Assembly (NCBI RefSeq): GCF_001046855.1
Contig: NZ_HF570958.1
Location: 2,874,021-2,911,080 of the forward strand
Length of the DNA: 37,060 nt
Reading direction: 5' to 3'
Source of the DNA: Nostocoides japonicum T1-X7
GTDB taxonomy: Bacteria; Actinomycetota; Actinomycetes; Actinomycetales; Dermatophilaceae
Part shown: piece after piece, positions 8,638 through 18,553 of the stretch
How the letters are laid out: each line of letters opens with the position of its first letter
Position numbering within the stretch: position 1 is the stretch's first letter
Position numbers and translations under genes: made by a program
The notes under the pieces: generated by a model
Told to the model about the DNA's origin: nothing
The model's input: the letters and a program-made list of their open reading frames with translations, nothing else
The model's database searches: none

Positions 8638-9395
8638 GCGAGCGGGAGGGGCACCCGATCCGCGGCCGGCGCTACTGGGTCGTGGGTGCCTCCAGCGGGA
8701 TCGGTGCCGCCCTCGCCGGCGAGCTGGTGGGCAGGGGCGCGACGGTCGCGATCAGTGCTCGACGTGCCGACCACCTCGAACGCGTCTCGGGCGGCGGGAT
8801 GACCACCGTGCCCCTCGATGTCACCGATCCCGACGCCGTGGCCCGCGGCGCGGACACGGTGCGGAGTGCTCTGGGAGGCCTCGACGTGGTCGTGTGGAGC
8901 GCGGGCCACTGGAGGCAGTTCGAGGGCGACGTGTGGAGCCGGGAGGTCTTCGAGCAGCACGTCAGCGTGAACCTCCTGGGCCTGAACAACGTCCTCGACG
9001 CAGTGCTGCCGGACCTGACCCGGACCGGCAGCGGCCACCTCGTCGGCATCGCCTCGGTCGCCGGCTATCGCGGGCTGCCCGGAGCGGAGGCCTACGGTGC
9101 GACGAAGGCGGCCCAGATCAACCTCCTGGAGTCCCTCCGGGCCGCCCTGGCCGGTGCGGGAGTCCGCGTCACCACCGTGTGCCCGGGCTTCGTCCGCACC
9201 GAGATGACGCAGGCCAACAGCTTCCCGATGCCCTTCATCATCGACGCCGACGAGGCGGCCCGAGCCATCGCCGACGGACTGGAACGGCGCCGGGCCGAGA
9301 TCGTCTTCCCCCTCCGGATGGCACTGTTGATGAAGGCGGCGCGGCTGGTGCCCGTCGGGCTCTGGTCGCGCCTGACCCGTCCGCGCAGGAGATGA
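8634..9395 (+). CDS. Short-chain dehydrogenase/reductase
   Basis: 253-residue classical SDR. The cofactor motif is VVGASSGIGAALAGEL near residue 17, ISARR suggests NADP(H) preference, the NAG-type motif is altered (WSAG), the catalytic Ser lies in IASVAGYRG and YxxxK is YGATK, followed by CPGFVRTEM. A hydrophobic/basic C-terminus (LLMKAARLVPVGLWSRL) could contact the membrane. It overlaps both neighbours by four bases, so it is coupled to the Cfa-like and photolyase genes. A role in the same lipid modification is inferred from context. Confidence 0.88.
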   Translation: MSEREGHPIRGRRYWVVGASSGIGAALAGELVGRGATVAISARRADHLERVSGGGMTTVPLDVTDPDAVARGADTVRSALGGLDVVVWSAGHWRQFEGDVWSREVFEQHVSVNLLGLNNVLDAVLPDLTRTGSGHLVGIASVAGYRGLPGAEAYGATKAAQINLLESLRAALAGAGVRVTTVCPGFVRTEMTQANSFPMPFIIDADEAARAIADGLERRRAEIVFPLRMALLMKAARLVPVGLWSRLTRPRRR

Positions 9396-10771
9396 CCGTG
9401 GGCGTCTCGATCCTGTGGCTGCGCCGCGACCTGCGCCTGCACGACCACCCCGCGCTCGTCGCCGCCGTCGACTCCGGCGAGGAGGTGCTGCCGGTCTTCG
9501 TCCGCGATCCGGTCCTGACGGCCTCCGGCGGTGTACGCGTCCAGCGTCTCGGAGCATCGCTGGCGGCGTTGTCGGACGCCACGGGTGGAGCGCTCGTGAT
9601 GCGTGGCGGCGACCCGGCCGACGTGCTCCCGGAGCTGGCCTCCGAGGTGGGAGCGACCACTGTGCATGTGACACGGGAGACGACGCCCTATGGCCGACGC
9701 CGGGATGCGCGGGTCCGGGACGCGCTCGTCGCCGACGGGCGAGCCCTCGTCGCGACGGGAACGCCGTATGCCGTCGGACCGGGCATCGTGCGCACGCGCG
9801 CCGGCGCGCCCTACCAGGTCTTCACGCCCTACTCCCAGGCGTGGCGCGCACACGGCTGGCCTGCGCCCGCCGCAGCTCCGGGACGGGTTCGCTGGGCGAC
9901 GGGGGTCGACGGTGACCCGGTGCTCGACGGAACCCGGCCGGGCGGTGTCGCGACCAGCGGCGCAGGCGAGCGGGCCGCCCTCGAGCGCTGGGAGGGCTTC
10001 CTCGCGGACGGGCTCGAGCGCTACGCGATCGAGCGTGATCGCCCCGACCTCGACACGACGAGCCGGATGTCCGTCCACCTCACCTACGGCGAGATCCATC
10101 CGCGAACCATGCTCGCCGACCTGGCTCGACACCCGTGCCCCAGCAGCGCCGGGGTTCAGCGCCTGACCACCGAGCTGGCGTGGCGCGAGTTCCACGCCGA
10201 CGTCCTGTGGCAGCACCCGGGCTCGGCGTGGCGCGACCTCAGGACCACACTGACCGCCCTCCCATACGACGAGGGACCCGTCACCGGTGAGCTCGTCGAG
10301 CGGTGGCGGCAGGGACGGACCGGATACCCGTTCGTCGACGCCGGTATGCGGCAGCTGCTCGCCGAGGGCTGGATGCACAACCGGCTCCGGATGGTCACCG
10401 CCAGCTTCCTCGTCAAGGACCTGCACGTCTGGTGGCCCACCGGTGCCCGGCACTTCCTCGACCACCTCCTCGACGGCGACATCGCCTCCAACAGTCACGG
10501 GTGGCAGTGGGTCGCCGGCACCGGCACCGACGCCTCACCGTGGTTCCGGATCTTCAACCCGGTCGACCAGGGCAAGCGCTTCGACCCCGCAGGCGACTAC
10601 ATCCGTCGGTGGGTCCCAGAGCTCGCCCACCTCGACGGTCCTGCGGCGCACGAGCCTTGGCGGCATCCCGACGGGTATGCCCACGGCTATCCCGAGCGCA
10701 TCGTCGACCACGCCGAGGAGCGACGCGAGTCGCTCGCTCGCTACGAGCGCGCCCGTCAGGAGAAGCGCTGA
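9392..10771 (+). CDS. phr: Deoxyribodipyrimidine photolyase (class I CPD type)
   Basis: 459 residues. An N-terminal photolyase alpha/beta antenna domain (ILWLRRDLRLHDHPAL) is followed by the C-terminal FAD-binding domain with TSRMSVHLTYGEIHPR, ELAWREFHADVLW, GYPFVDAGMRQLLAEGWMHNR, RMVTASFLVKDL, and NSHGWQWVAGTGTDASPWFRIF written here in parts. It splits UV-induced cyclobutane pyrimidine dimers using blue light. The ATG at 9392 overlaps the SDR stop (ATGA), and the motif VSILWLRRDLR directly after it confirms the start; the longer frame from 8561 is a shadow. Placement under a CarH-like B12 regulator is a known theme for light-induced photolyases. Confidence 0.96.
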   Translation: MTVGVSILWLRRDLRLHDHPALVAAVDSGEEVLPVFVRDPVLTASGGVRVQRLGASLAALSDATGGALVMRGGDPADVLPELASEVGATTVHVTRETTPYGRRRDARVRDALVADGRALVATGTPYAVGPGIVRTRAGAPYQVFTPYSQAWRAHGWPAPAAAPGRVRWATGVDGDPVLDGTRPGGVATSGAGERAALERWEGFLADGLERYAIERDRPDLDTTSRMSVHLTYGEIHPRTMLADLARHPCPSSAGVQRLTTELAWREFHADVLWQHPGSAWRDLRTTLTALPYDEGPVTGELVERWRQGRTGYPFVDAGMRQLLAEGWMHNRLRMVTASFLVKDLHVWWPTGARHFLDHLLDGDIASNSHGWQWVAGTGTDASPWFRIFNPVDQGKRFDPAGDYIRRWVPELAHLDGPAAHEPWRHPDGYAHGYPERIVDHAEERRESLARYERARQEKR

Positions 10772-10852
10772 CCCGACCCGTCAGGAGGCTCTCCGAGATC
10801 GGCCGCCTGGAGGTACTACGGTGGCAGGGCCGAACAGCCTGGAGGAGTACCC

Positions 10853-11737
10853 GTGAGCCGACCCCTGTGTCTCGCCCTCGCCCAAGCGCCGGGGCGCCGA
10901 CCCGACGACCTCGAGGGGTTCGGACGACACGCCTCGACGACGCTTCGGCTCTTCCCCCAGACGCAGCTGCTCGTCTATCCGGAGCTGCACCTGGCCGACG
11001 ACGACACCCGCCCGCTCGAGGGCAGCAGCGTGCGCGACAGCGCCGAGCCCATCGCGGACGGGCCGAGACACCGGTACCTGTCGCGTCTCGCCGCCGACCT
11101 GCAGGTCTGGCTCTGCCCGGGAAGCGTCTCCGAGCTGGGAGCCGATGGTCACGTCTACAACACCGCCGTCGTCTACTCGCCGCGCGGGCAGCTCGTCGCG
11201 ACCTACCGGAAGGTGTTCCCGTGGCGACCCTTCGAAGGGGCCAGGCCGGGGCGTGAGTTCGTCGTCTTCGACATCCCTCAGCTCGGGCGCGTCGGTCTGT
11301 CGATCTGCTACGACGCCTGGTTCCCCGAGAGCAGCCGCCACCTCGCGTGGATGGGCGCCGAGATCATCCTCAACGTCGTCAAGACCGCGACCGTCGACCG
11401 GGAGCAGGAGATCGTCCTGGCCCGGGCGAACGCCACCGTCAACCAGGTGTTCGTCGCGAGCGTCAACGCCGCCGGCCCGTCGGGACAGGGCCACTCGGTC
11501 CTCGTCGGGCCGGAGGGCACCATCCTCAGCGAGCTGCCCAACGCCACCCCCGGCATCCTCACCGCCGTCGTCGACCTCGACACGGTCGACAACGCCCGCC
11601 GCTTCGGCAGCTTCGGCTTCACCCGCCCCTGGAGCCAGTTCCTCCCGGACGACGACCCGATCCCGCTGCCCCTCTACCAGGGCGTCATCTCCCCCCTGAC
11701 GTGGTCCGCGGCCAACAACAGGGGCCAGAAGAGCTGA
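10853..11737 (+). CDS. Nitrilase-superfamily carbon-nitrogen hydrolase
   Basis: 294 residues with the catalytic Glu-Lys-Cys set: E44 in VYPELHL, K120 in TYRKVFPW and C152 in SICYDAWFPE. The family hydrolyses amides or nitriles in the cytosol. The substrate here is unknown; the sequence is closer to aliphatic amidase/N-carbamoylase-like branches than to classical nitrilases, by impression only. The GTG start at 10853 is preceded by GGAGGAG. An 81-base gap after the photolyase allows an own promoter or read-through, so membership of the light operon is uncertain. Confidence 0.85.
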   Translation: MSRPLCLALAQAPGRRPDDLEGFGRHASTTLRLFPQTQLLVYPELHLADDDTRPLEGSSVRDSAEPIADGPRHRYLSRLAADLQVWLCPGSVSELGADGHVYNTAVVYSPRGQLVATYRKVFPWRPFEGARPGREFVVFDIPQLGRVGLSICYDAWFPESSRHLAWMGAEIILNVVKTATVDREQEIVLARANATVNQVFVASVNAAGPSGQGHSVLVGPEGTILSELPNATPGILTAVVDLDTVDNARRFGSFGFTRPWSQFLPDDDPIPLPLYQGVISPLTWSAANNRGQKS

Positions 11738-11738
11738 G

Positions 11739-11758
11739 GCGGCACCATGTCGTGCCGC
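11739..11758. terminator. Hairpin between convergent nitrilase and lyase genes
   Basis: GCGGCAC (11739-11745) pairs with GTGCCGC (11752-11758) around a 6-base loop, right after the nitrilase stop and 36 bases before the end of the convergent lyase gene. It is a plausible bidirectional terminator without a T-tract. Confidence 0.5.
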
Positions 11759-11794
11759 AGACCGTGAGGATCCACCTACCGCAGCCGGGGGCGG

Positions 11795-13069
<1,275 letters not shown>

Positions 13070-13141
13070 GAGGCACATCCTCGGGCTGCGGCGCCCGGCC
13101 GCGACGACGGCTCTGGGAGGAGGGGCATCATCGGGCGTGGC

Positions 13142-14140
13142 TCACGCCTGCGGGACGTCGCCACGGGCCCTGGCGATCTGGGCCATGACGGCGATCTCGT
13201 CGAACACTCGCCACTCACGGATGATCTTGCCCTTGCGGAGAAGGAACTGGGACGCCCCCAGGATCTCGACCGGGGATCGCGTCACCGGCCCATAGGCGGG
13301 GGCCCCGTCGTAGGTGCCGCTGAGACGCCACAGCACGCCGACCCTGGTTCCCTGTTCGGCGGCGGTGTTCACGGCGATGTCGCGGACCTCGACCACCGCG
13401 TCGGGGAACGGAGCGAGCATCTGGACCAGGTCCGACTGGTAGTTGTCGGCTCGGGTGCGGACCCTGGCGCGGGTCGTCTCCAGGAACAGGTCACGCTGGG
13501 TGAACGCGGGCACGAGCTCCAGGTGTCGCAAGCCCCAGACCGCACTGATGAACTCGTTGATGAGAGCGGCCTCGTCGGCATGGGACTCGGGCCGGACCCC
13601 CGACTCGCCCGCAACGAGGACGTCGGTGGGAGCGGCGGTGCCGAACAGCCCATCCGGCTCGTCGGTGAAGGCGACGGTTCTCGCGATCTGCTCGGGGTCC
13701 AGCCCGAGGGTCGTGACGACGCGGTACTCGTCGCGGACGACCCACTCCTCGACCACGAGGCCGTCGCGGACGAGGCAGATGGCGATGTTGCGTGACTCTG
13801 AGTTGCGCCCCGTGGGCGGCCCGTAGGTCCACCATCCGGTCTGGGGGCCGGAGTGGAAGACCCGATGGTGGCTGATGAACGCGTCGGCTCCCCGCTGCTC
13901 GCAGATCACGTCCTCGGCGGTTCCGACCCGGGTGGGGAAGGCGCTCTTCTTGGCCAAGGAGCCCCGCAGGACGGTCTGCATGCCACGGATCGGCCCGTAG
14001 GCGCCGTGCACGACCATGTCGGCGGCGTAGTGGTCTTCCAGGCGGCCGAGGCCGTAGTCCCTCCAGATCCTGTCCGTCCATTGGAGGATGTACTCCTCGG
14101 GACTGTCGAAGGGCGCGTACGTGGCGTCGCTGATGGGCAT
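13142..14140 (-). CDS. Tandem NTF2/SnoaL-like domain protein (paralogue 1)
   Basis: 332 residues made of two NTF2/SnoaL-like cone domains (about 10-150 and 185-325). Shared with the paralogues at 14256 and 28031: YAPF.SPEEYI..WTD.IW near the start, HGAYG, SRNIAICLVRDGLVVEEWVVRDE around 120-142, GLDP..IAR, a linker ending in AGESG.RPE, then VEVRDI, YGPVTRSPVEILG and REWRVFDEIA. The fold binds or isomerises small molecules (aldol cyclase, dehydratase, epoxide hydrolase). The reaction here is unknown. It is the middle gene of a minus-strand operon beginning at a LacI-type site. The ATG at 14140 aligns with the paralogues' starts. Confidence 0.8.
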   Translation of the reverse strand: MPISDATYAPFDSPEEYILQWTDRIWRDYGLGRLEDHYAADMVVHGAYGPIRGMQTVLRGSLAKKSAFPTRVGTAEDVICEQRGADAFISHHRVFHSGPQTGWWTYGPPTGRNSESRNIAICLVRDGLVVEEWVVRDEYRVVTTLGLDPEQIARTVAFTDEPDGLFGTAAPTDVLVAGESGVRPESHADEAALINEFISAVWGLRHLELVPAFTQRDLFLETTRARVRTRADNYQSDLVQMLAPFPDAVVEVRDIAVNTAAEQGTRVGVLWRLSGTYDGAPAYGPVTRSPVEILGASQFLLRKGKIIREWRVFDEIAVMAQIARARGDVPQA

Positions 14141-14198
14141 GGTCCTGCTTTCGTCGAACGGAGACGGCTCGGGTTCAGTGGCACCGCGGTCCGGCGCG

Positions 14199-14257
14199 CC
14201 GACCCGTCCGCGGGGGCGTCGCGGACGGGTCGGTCGGAAGCCGCGGACGGGTCGGTC
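14199..14257 (-). terminator. Hairpin with duplicated arm between SnoaL-like genes
   Basis: GACCCGTCCGCG (14201-14212) pairs perfectly with CGCGGACGGGTC (14220-14231), extendable to 14 bp. A second direct copy of the 16-base arm, CGCGGACGGGTCGGTC, lies at 14242-14257 (first copy 14220-14235) and overlaps the stop of the upstream SnoaL-like gene. On the minus-strand transcript two upstream arms can compete for one downstream arm. It may be a partial terminator or processing element that lowers downstream expression. Confidence 0.45.
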
Positions 14258-15281
14258 AGAAGAAGTAGATGTTCGGCGTCACGTCGGACGGCTCGGCACC
14301 ATCGCCTCGAGCGGCGTTGATCTGCGCCCTGAGCGCGACCTCGTCGTAGATGCGGCGCTCGCGAACGATCTTGCCCTCCTGGACGAGGAACTGGGAGACC
14401 CCCAGCAGGTCGACCGGCTGGTTGGTGGTGGGCCCGTACAGGGGCTGCCCGTCGTAGGGCGCGACGAACTTCCACAGCACCGAGATCCGCAGGCCGGCAT
14501 ATCGGATGGCGTAGTTGGTCTGGAGGTCGCGGACCTCGAACCGTCCGGAGGGGAAGGCGAGGAGGGGACGGAGGGTCTCGTCCTGGTATCCCTTGGGGCG
14601 GATGTAGGTGCGTCCGCCGCTGCTGTGGAGGAACACGTCGCGCACCATGAGGTCCTTCAGACGGGCGAAGTTGCGCTTGTTCCAGACCTCTTCGACGAGT
14701 TCGAGAACGACCTGGCACTCGGCCCGGTAGTCGTCGGGACGAGGACCGCTGTCGCCCTCGGCCAGCGGATCGGCCGGCGCCCGCTCCACCCAGGAGCCCG
14801 AGTAGCCGCGGAAGACGAGTCCCCGGGCCAGCTCATCGGGGTCCTGGCCGGTCTGCAGGGCGCGGGCCAGGCCGTCGCGAGCGATCCATTCCTCCACCAT
14901 GCGCCCGCGCCGGTAGAGGCAGTTGGCCACACTGTGGAGCTCCACGTGGCACAGCCGACCCGCGTGGAGCTGGTCCTCGGCCCGGAAGACGAGGTGGGAG
15001 CTGAGGAACGCGTCGCCGCCGCGGGCCTCCCAGACGACATCCGCAGCCTGACCGGGCATCGAGCCGGGCTGCAGGGCGGAGGCAGCCATCCGCATCGTGC
15101 TGCCGGTGATCACCTCGTCGCGCCCGGTGATGGTGCCCAACGCCACGTGGACGACGGAGTCGGGCTCGTAGTTGTCCACGATGTGGTCGACGTCGCGGTC
15201 GACCCAGATGCGGTCCGTCACCTCCCGGATGAAGTCGTCGGGGTCCCTGTAGGGCTGGTAGGCCACCGGCTCGAGCGCCAC
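14256..15281 (-). CDS. Tandem NTF2/SnoaL-like domain protein (paralogue 2)
   Basis: About 341 residues with the same two-domain layout as the paralogues at 13142 and 28031: YQPYRDPDDFI..VTDRIW, SVANCLYRRGRMVEEWIARDG, DPLAEGDSGPRPD linker, FEVRDLQTNYAIRYAG, YGPTTNQPVDLLG and RERRIYDEVAL. I start at the GTG at 15281, because it places the conserved AYxPY block six residues in, as in the paralogues; the TTG at 15302 would overlap the presumed ribosome site AGAGGA. It is the first gene of the operon that continues with paralogue 1 and the lyase. The promoter region carries the LacI-type motif at 15322-15335. Reaction unknown. Confidence 0.78.
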   Translation of the reverse strand: MALEPVAYQPYRDPDDFIREVTDRIWVDRDVDHIVDNYEPDSVVHVALGTITGRDEVITGSTMRMAASALQPGSMPGQAADVVWEARGGDAFLSSHLVFRAEDQLHAGRLCHVELHSVANCLYRRGRMVEEWIARDGLARALQTGQDPDELARGLVFRGYSGSWVERAPADPLAEGDSGPRPDDYRAECQVVLELVEEVWNKRNFARLKDLMVRDVFLHSSGGRTYIRPKGYQDETLRPLLAFPSGRFEVRDLQTNYAIRYAGLRISVLWKFVAPYDGQPLYGPTTNQPVDLLGVSQFLVQEGKIVRERRIYDEVALRAQINAARGDGAEPSDVTPNIYFF

Positions 15282-15320
15282 GGCTGGATCACGTCCTCTC
15301 AACGGGCCTGCAGTTCAGGC

Positions 15321-15394
15321 CGCATACGTAACCATATGCGATTCTCGCTTGAAATAGCGAGGTTGAAGTTCCTTGATAACTACGCAACTATAGA
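15321..15394. promoter_or_regulatory. Divergent promoter with LacI-type operator (site 1)
   Basis: GCATACGTAACCAT at 15322-15335 matches the motif of sites 2 and 3 at 12 of 14 positions and is embedded in a CGCATA-N8-TATGCG dyad (15321-15340). On the minus strand TTCAAG and TACGTA (15330-15325) are 17 bases apart, so the operator covers the -10 for the SnoaL-like operon. A plus-strand -10-like TATAGA lies at 15389-15394 with TTGAAG at 15363-15368. A small hairpin, CTCGCT/AGCGAG (15344-15361), is also present. Confidence 0.55.
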
Positions 15395-15428
15395 AGCCTC
15401 GATCCCCCACCTCCCCGCGAAGGCGACG

Positions 15429-16739
15429 ATGAAGACGGTCCTGAAGGCAGCACCCCGCACGAGCACGCAGAGGGGGGCCGAGCCATCCGTTCGCGCCACC
15501 GTGGAGCAGATCATCGAGGACGTCGGTCGTCGAGGGGACGAAGCGGTACGCGAATACTCCGAGAGGTTCGACCACTGGAGCCCGGAGGCGTTTCGCCTGG
15601 ACCCGGCCCGGATCGAAGAGATCGTCGACGGCCTTCCGGCGCAGGTGCTCGACGACATCCGCTTCGTCCAGCGTCAGGTCCGCTCCTTCGCCCGCGTCCA
15701 GCGGGACTCGATGCACGATGTCGAGGTGGAGACCCTGCCTGGAGTCTTCCTCGGTCATCGACATGTGCCGGTGTCGGCCGCCGGGGCATACATCCCAGGC
15801 GGCCGCTACCCGTTGACGGCGTCGGCGCACATGACGATCATCACGGCGAAGGTCGCCGGGGTACCCCGGGTCGTCGCCTGCACACCACCCATCCACGGGG
15901 AGATCCCGGCAGCCACCGTGGCGGCAGCGCATCTCGCCGGCGCCGACGAGATCTACCTGCTCGGCGGCGTGCAAGCGGTGGCTGCCCTCGCCCTGGGGAC
16001 GGAGACGATGCGGCCGGTCGATCTCATCGCGGGCCCCGGGAACGCCTATGTCGCCGAAGCGAAGCGTCAGCTGTTCGGCACGGTGGGCATCGACCTGTTC
16101 GCCGGGCCGACCGAGATCCTGATCATCGCCGACGCGCATGCGGATCCCTTCGTCGTCGCGGTGGACCTGCTGAGCCAGGCCGAGCACGGTCCGGACTCCC
16201 CGGCCGTCCTCATCACCACGAGCCGCGAGGTGGGCGAGGAGGTCATCCGTCACATCGACGCCCTCCTCCCCGGCATGCCGACCAAGGACTTCGCCGAGCC
16301 CGCATGGCGCAACCACGGGGAGATCCACGTCGTCGACACCCTCGACGAGGCGTTCACCCTCGCCGACGCCTTCGCCTCGGAGCACGTCGAGGTCCTCACC
16401 GAAGACCCCCGGAAGGCGCTGGATCTCATGCACGACTTCGGCGCGCTCTTCCTCGGCGAGGGCACCTGCGTCTCGTACGGCGACAAGGTCATCGGGACCA
16501 ACCACGTGCTGCCGACGAAGGGTGCCGCCCGCTACACCGGAGGGCTCTGGGTGGGCAAGTACCTCAAGACGGTCACCTACCAGGAGGTTCGCGACCCCGA
16601 GTCGTCGGCCCTGCTGGGCGAGGTATGCGGGCGGGCCGCTCGCGTCGAGCTCTTCGAGGGCCATGCCCGGGCCGGCGACGTCAGGGCGGCCAAGATCCGC
16701 GGGACGACCGTGCCCTGGGCCCCGACGGCGTCGTCATGA
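15429..16739 (+). CDS. Histidinol-dehydrogenase-family oxidoreductase (paralogue 1)
   Basis: 436 residues of the HisD family. Metal and catalytic residues match: Q250 and H253 in SQAEHGPDS, the catalytic pair E318-H319 in ASEHVEV, D352 in DKVIGTNHV, and H412 in EGHARA. HisD proteins oxidise a primary alcohol to an acid in two NAD-dependent steps. The family also includes non-histidine members such as HpsN (sulfopropanediol dehydrogenase). No other histidine genes are nearby, a second copy lies at 25184 and a LacI-type site precedes it, so a catabolic alcohol substrate is inferred. The ATG at 15429 (AAGG upstream) leaves MKTVLKAAP, the normal family start. The long upstream extension of this frame is rejected. 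Confidence 0.88.
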   Translation: MKTVLKAAPRTSTQRGAEPSVRATVEQIIEDVGRRGDEAVREYSERFDHWSPEAFRLDPARIEEIVDGLPAQVLDDIRFVQRQVRSFARVQRDSMHDVEVETLPGVFLGHRHVPVSAAGAYIPGGRYPLTASAHMTIITAKVAGVPRVVACTPPIHGEIPAATVAAAHLAGADEIYLLGGVQAVAALALGTETMRPVDLIAGPGNAYVAEAKRQLFGTVGIDLFAGPTEILIIADAHADPFVVAVDLLSQAEHGPDSPAVLITTSREVGEEVIRHIDALLPGMPTKDFAEPAWRNHGEIHVVDTLDEAFTLADAFASEHVEVLTEDPRKALDLMHDFGALFLGEGTCVSYGDKVIGTNHVLPTKGAARYTGGLWVGKYLKTVTYQEVRDPESSALLGEVCGRAARVELFEGHARAGDVRAAKIRGTTVPWAPTASS

Positions 16740-17509
16740 GCCAGCCGCTGGTCGGCCGGACGGCGTTGGTGTCGGGCGCCGGCAACGGCCTCGGACGTGC
16801 CATGGTCGGGCAGCTGGCCGCGGCAGGTGCGCGCGTCGTCCTCGTGGGCCGTCACGAGGACACGCTGCGCGAGGCGGTCGCCGCCTTGAACCTCTCGGCC
16901 TCGAGCGCCCGGGTGGAGATCTGCGACGTCTCCGACGTCGACTCGGTGGCGCGACTGGCCGCGGCCTGCGCCGACGAACGGATCTCGATCCTCGTCAACA
17001 ATGCGGGAGTCCCCGGTCCCGTCGCCGATCTCGTCGACATCGAGCCGGACGACTGGGACGCGGTCTTCGCGGTCAATGTCCGAGGCATCTATCTCATGTG
17101 CCGGGCGTTCCTCCCGGCGATGATGTCGGCGGGTGACGGCGACGTCGTCAACGTCGCGTCGGTCAGCGGGAAGCGCCCGTTGGCGCGGCGAACGCCCTAC
17201 TGCGCCTCGAAGATGGCCGTCATCGGTCTCACCACCACCCTGGCCCACGAGGTCGGAACCAGCGGCGTCCGCGTCAACTCGCTCTCCCCGGGCCCGGTGC
17301 GGGGTCCGCGGATGGAGCGGAACTTCCGGCTGGACGCGCAGCGCACGGGGTCCTCGCCCGCCGAGGCGGAGGCGGCCTTCGTCTCCCGCGCCGCACTGGG
17401 ACGCATGGTGGAGGAGCAGGAGGTCGCGCAGGGACTCGTCGCGATGCTGCAGATCCCGGGCCTGACGGCAGCCGACATCGACCTGTCCGGCGGGATGGTC
17501 GCGCGCTGA
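16736..17509 (+). CDS. Short-chain dehydrogenase/reductase
   Basis: 257-residue classical SDR: cofactor motif ALVSGAGNGLGRAM near residue 9, GRHEDTL at the second strand, DVSDVDSV, NNAGVPGP, catalytic Ser in NVASVSGKRPL, YCASK, then NSLSPGPVRGPRM. It overlaps the HisD-like gene by ATGA and is translationally coupled to it, so the two probably handle the same substrate, for instance alcohol and ketone steps of one sugar-like compound. Coenzyme choice is uncertain; the Arg after the second strand favours NADP(H). Confidence 0.9.
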   Translation: MSQPLVGRTALVSGAGNGLGRAMVGQLAAAGARVVLVGRHEDTLREAVAALNLSASSARVEICDVSDVDSVARLAAACADERISILVNNAGVPGPVADLVDIEPDDWDAVFAVNVRGIYLMCRAFLPAMMSAGDGDVVNVASVSGKRPLARRTPYCASKMAVIGLTTTLAHEVGTSGVRVNSLSPGPVRGPRMERNFRLDAQRTGSSPAEAEAAFVSRAALGRMVEEQEVAQGLVAMLQIPGLTAADIDLSGGMVAR

Positions 17510-17569
17510 TCCCCCGGACCGCGGCGCGCTGACCCAGCGGGCCAGCACCCGCGGAGCGCGCGACGGACG

Positions 17570-18553
17570 CTACTCCTTCGAGGCGGTCGTCGCGGCGATC
17601 CGGCGCAGCGTGCTCTGCTCGTCCGGCGTGAGAGTGAGCTCGGCGGCGGCCACGACCGAGCGCAGGCGGGTGGTCGACGAGCAGCCGACGATGGGCCGGA
17701 TGAGCGGGTCGACGGCCAGCAGTCCGGCGAGGGCGGCCTGCGTCGGGGTGACCGAGTGCGTGGTGGCGATCCCCGAGACGACGGCCGCGGCGGCACGGTT
17801 GGCGGGCGTGTCGTACTGGACCATGGTCGGGTCGTCGGCAGCCACCCGGCCGACCTTGTCGAAGTAGCCCTTGGCCTGCGCCGAGTATGCGAACAGCGGC
17901 AGGGCGGCCCGTCTGTGCAGCGCCAGCATGTCGGAGTCCGCGGCCTGGAGATCCGCCGCCAGCGCACCCGGCCGTGGCGCAACGAGCGCCATGGCGGCCT
18001 GGGTGGCCGCGAAACCCGGCGCGTGCCCGGCGTCGCGCAGCTCGACGGCGCGACAGAGGCGATGTGTCGCCCAGTTGCACAGTCCCCAGGACCGGATCAA
18101 CCCCTCCTCGCGGAGCTGCTCGATGTCGGCCACGATATCGTCGACCGGGCGGCGCGGATCGTCGCGATGAGCGAACCACGAGGTGAGCTGCTCCAGACCC
18201 AGCCGGGTCAGGCTCTGCTCGACGTCCGCACGAAGTGCCGCCGCATCCAGGCGCGGCGTCATCGGCGTCTCCGCGGCCGGATGTCCGCCCTTGGTCGCCA
18301 CGCCGAGGGCGTCCATCCCCCGCGAGCGGAGCCACGACCCGATCGTGCGCTCACTGGCGCCCGGCTCCGCACCGGGCTCCCAGTCCGAGTAGACCGCCGC
18401 CGTGTCGACGGTTCGTCCGCCCGACTCGACGAACGCGTCGAGCAGTGCGAAGGACTCCCCGGTCGACAGGCGCGTCCCCAGCATGTTGCCGCCCAGGACG
18501 ATGCGAGCCATCGCACCGTCTCGTGCCTGGGCCGAGATGACGGACGAGGTCAT
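17570..18553 (-). CDS. Aldo/keto reductase
   Basis: 327 residues, TIM-barrel AKR. The tetrad can be seen as D50 and Y55 (DTAAVYSDW), K88 (ATKGG) and H129 (WFAHRDDP). The NADPH-binding end has PIVGCSSTTRLRSV. The start overlaps the previous stop (ATGA at 18553-18550). It is the last gene of the minus-strand unit bicupin, HIBADH-like, AKR, and likely reduces or oxidises a sugar-like carbonyl. The gap to the convergent SDR is 60 bases. Confidence 0.88.
   Translation of the reverse strand: MTSSVISAQARDGAMARIVLGGNMLGTRLSTGESFALLDAFVESGGRTVDTAAVYSDWEPGAEPGASERTIGSWLRSRGMDALGVATKGGHPAAETPMTPRLDAAALRADVEQSLTRLGLEQLTSWFAHRDDPRRPVDDIVADIEQLREEGLIRSWGLCNWATHRLCRAVELRDAGHAPGFAATQAAMALVAPRPGALAADLQAADSDMLALHRRAALPLFAYSAQAKGYFDKVGRVAADDPTMVQYDTPANRAAAAVVSGIATTHSVTPTQAALAGLLAVDPLIRPIVGCSSTTRLRSVVAAAELTLTPDEQSTLRRIAATTASKE

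Noticed and set aside
14088..15428. Long in-frame extension (over 440 residues) upstream of HisD-like gene 1
   Set aside because: It is antisense to the SnoaL-like genes, which have clear paralogue support. HisD-family homology begins at MKTVLKAAP (15429).
15334..15428. Alternative ATG for the HisD-like gene at about 15334
   Set aside because: It overlaps the LacI-type operator and promoter, and would add 31 residues not typical of the family.
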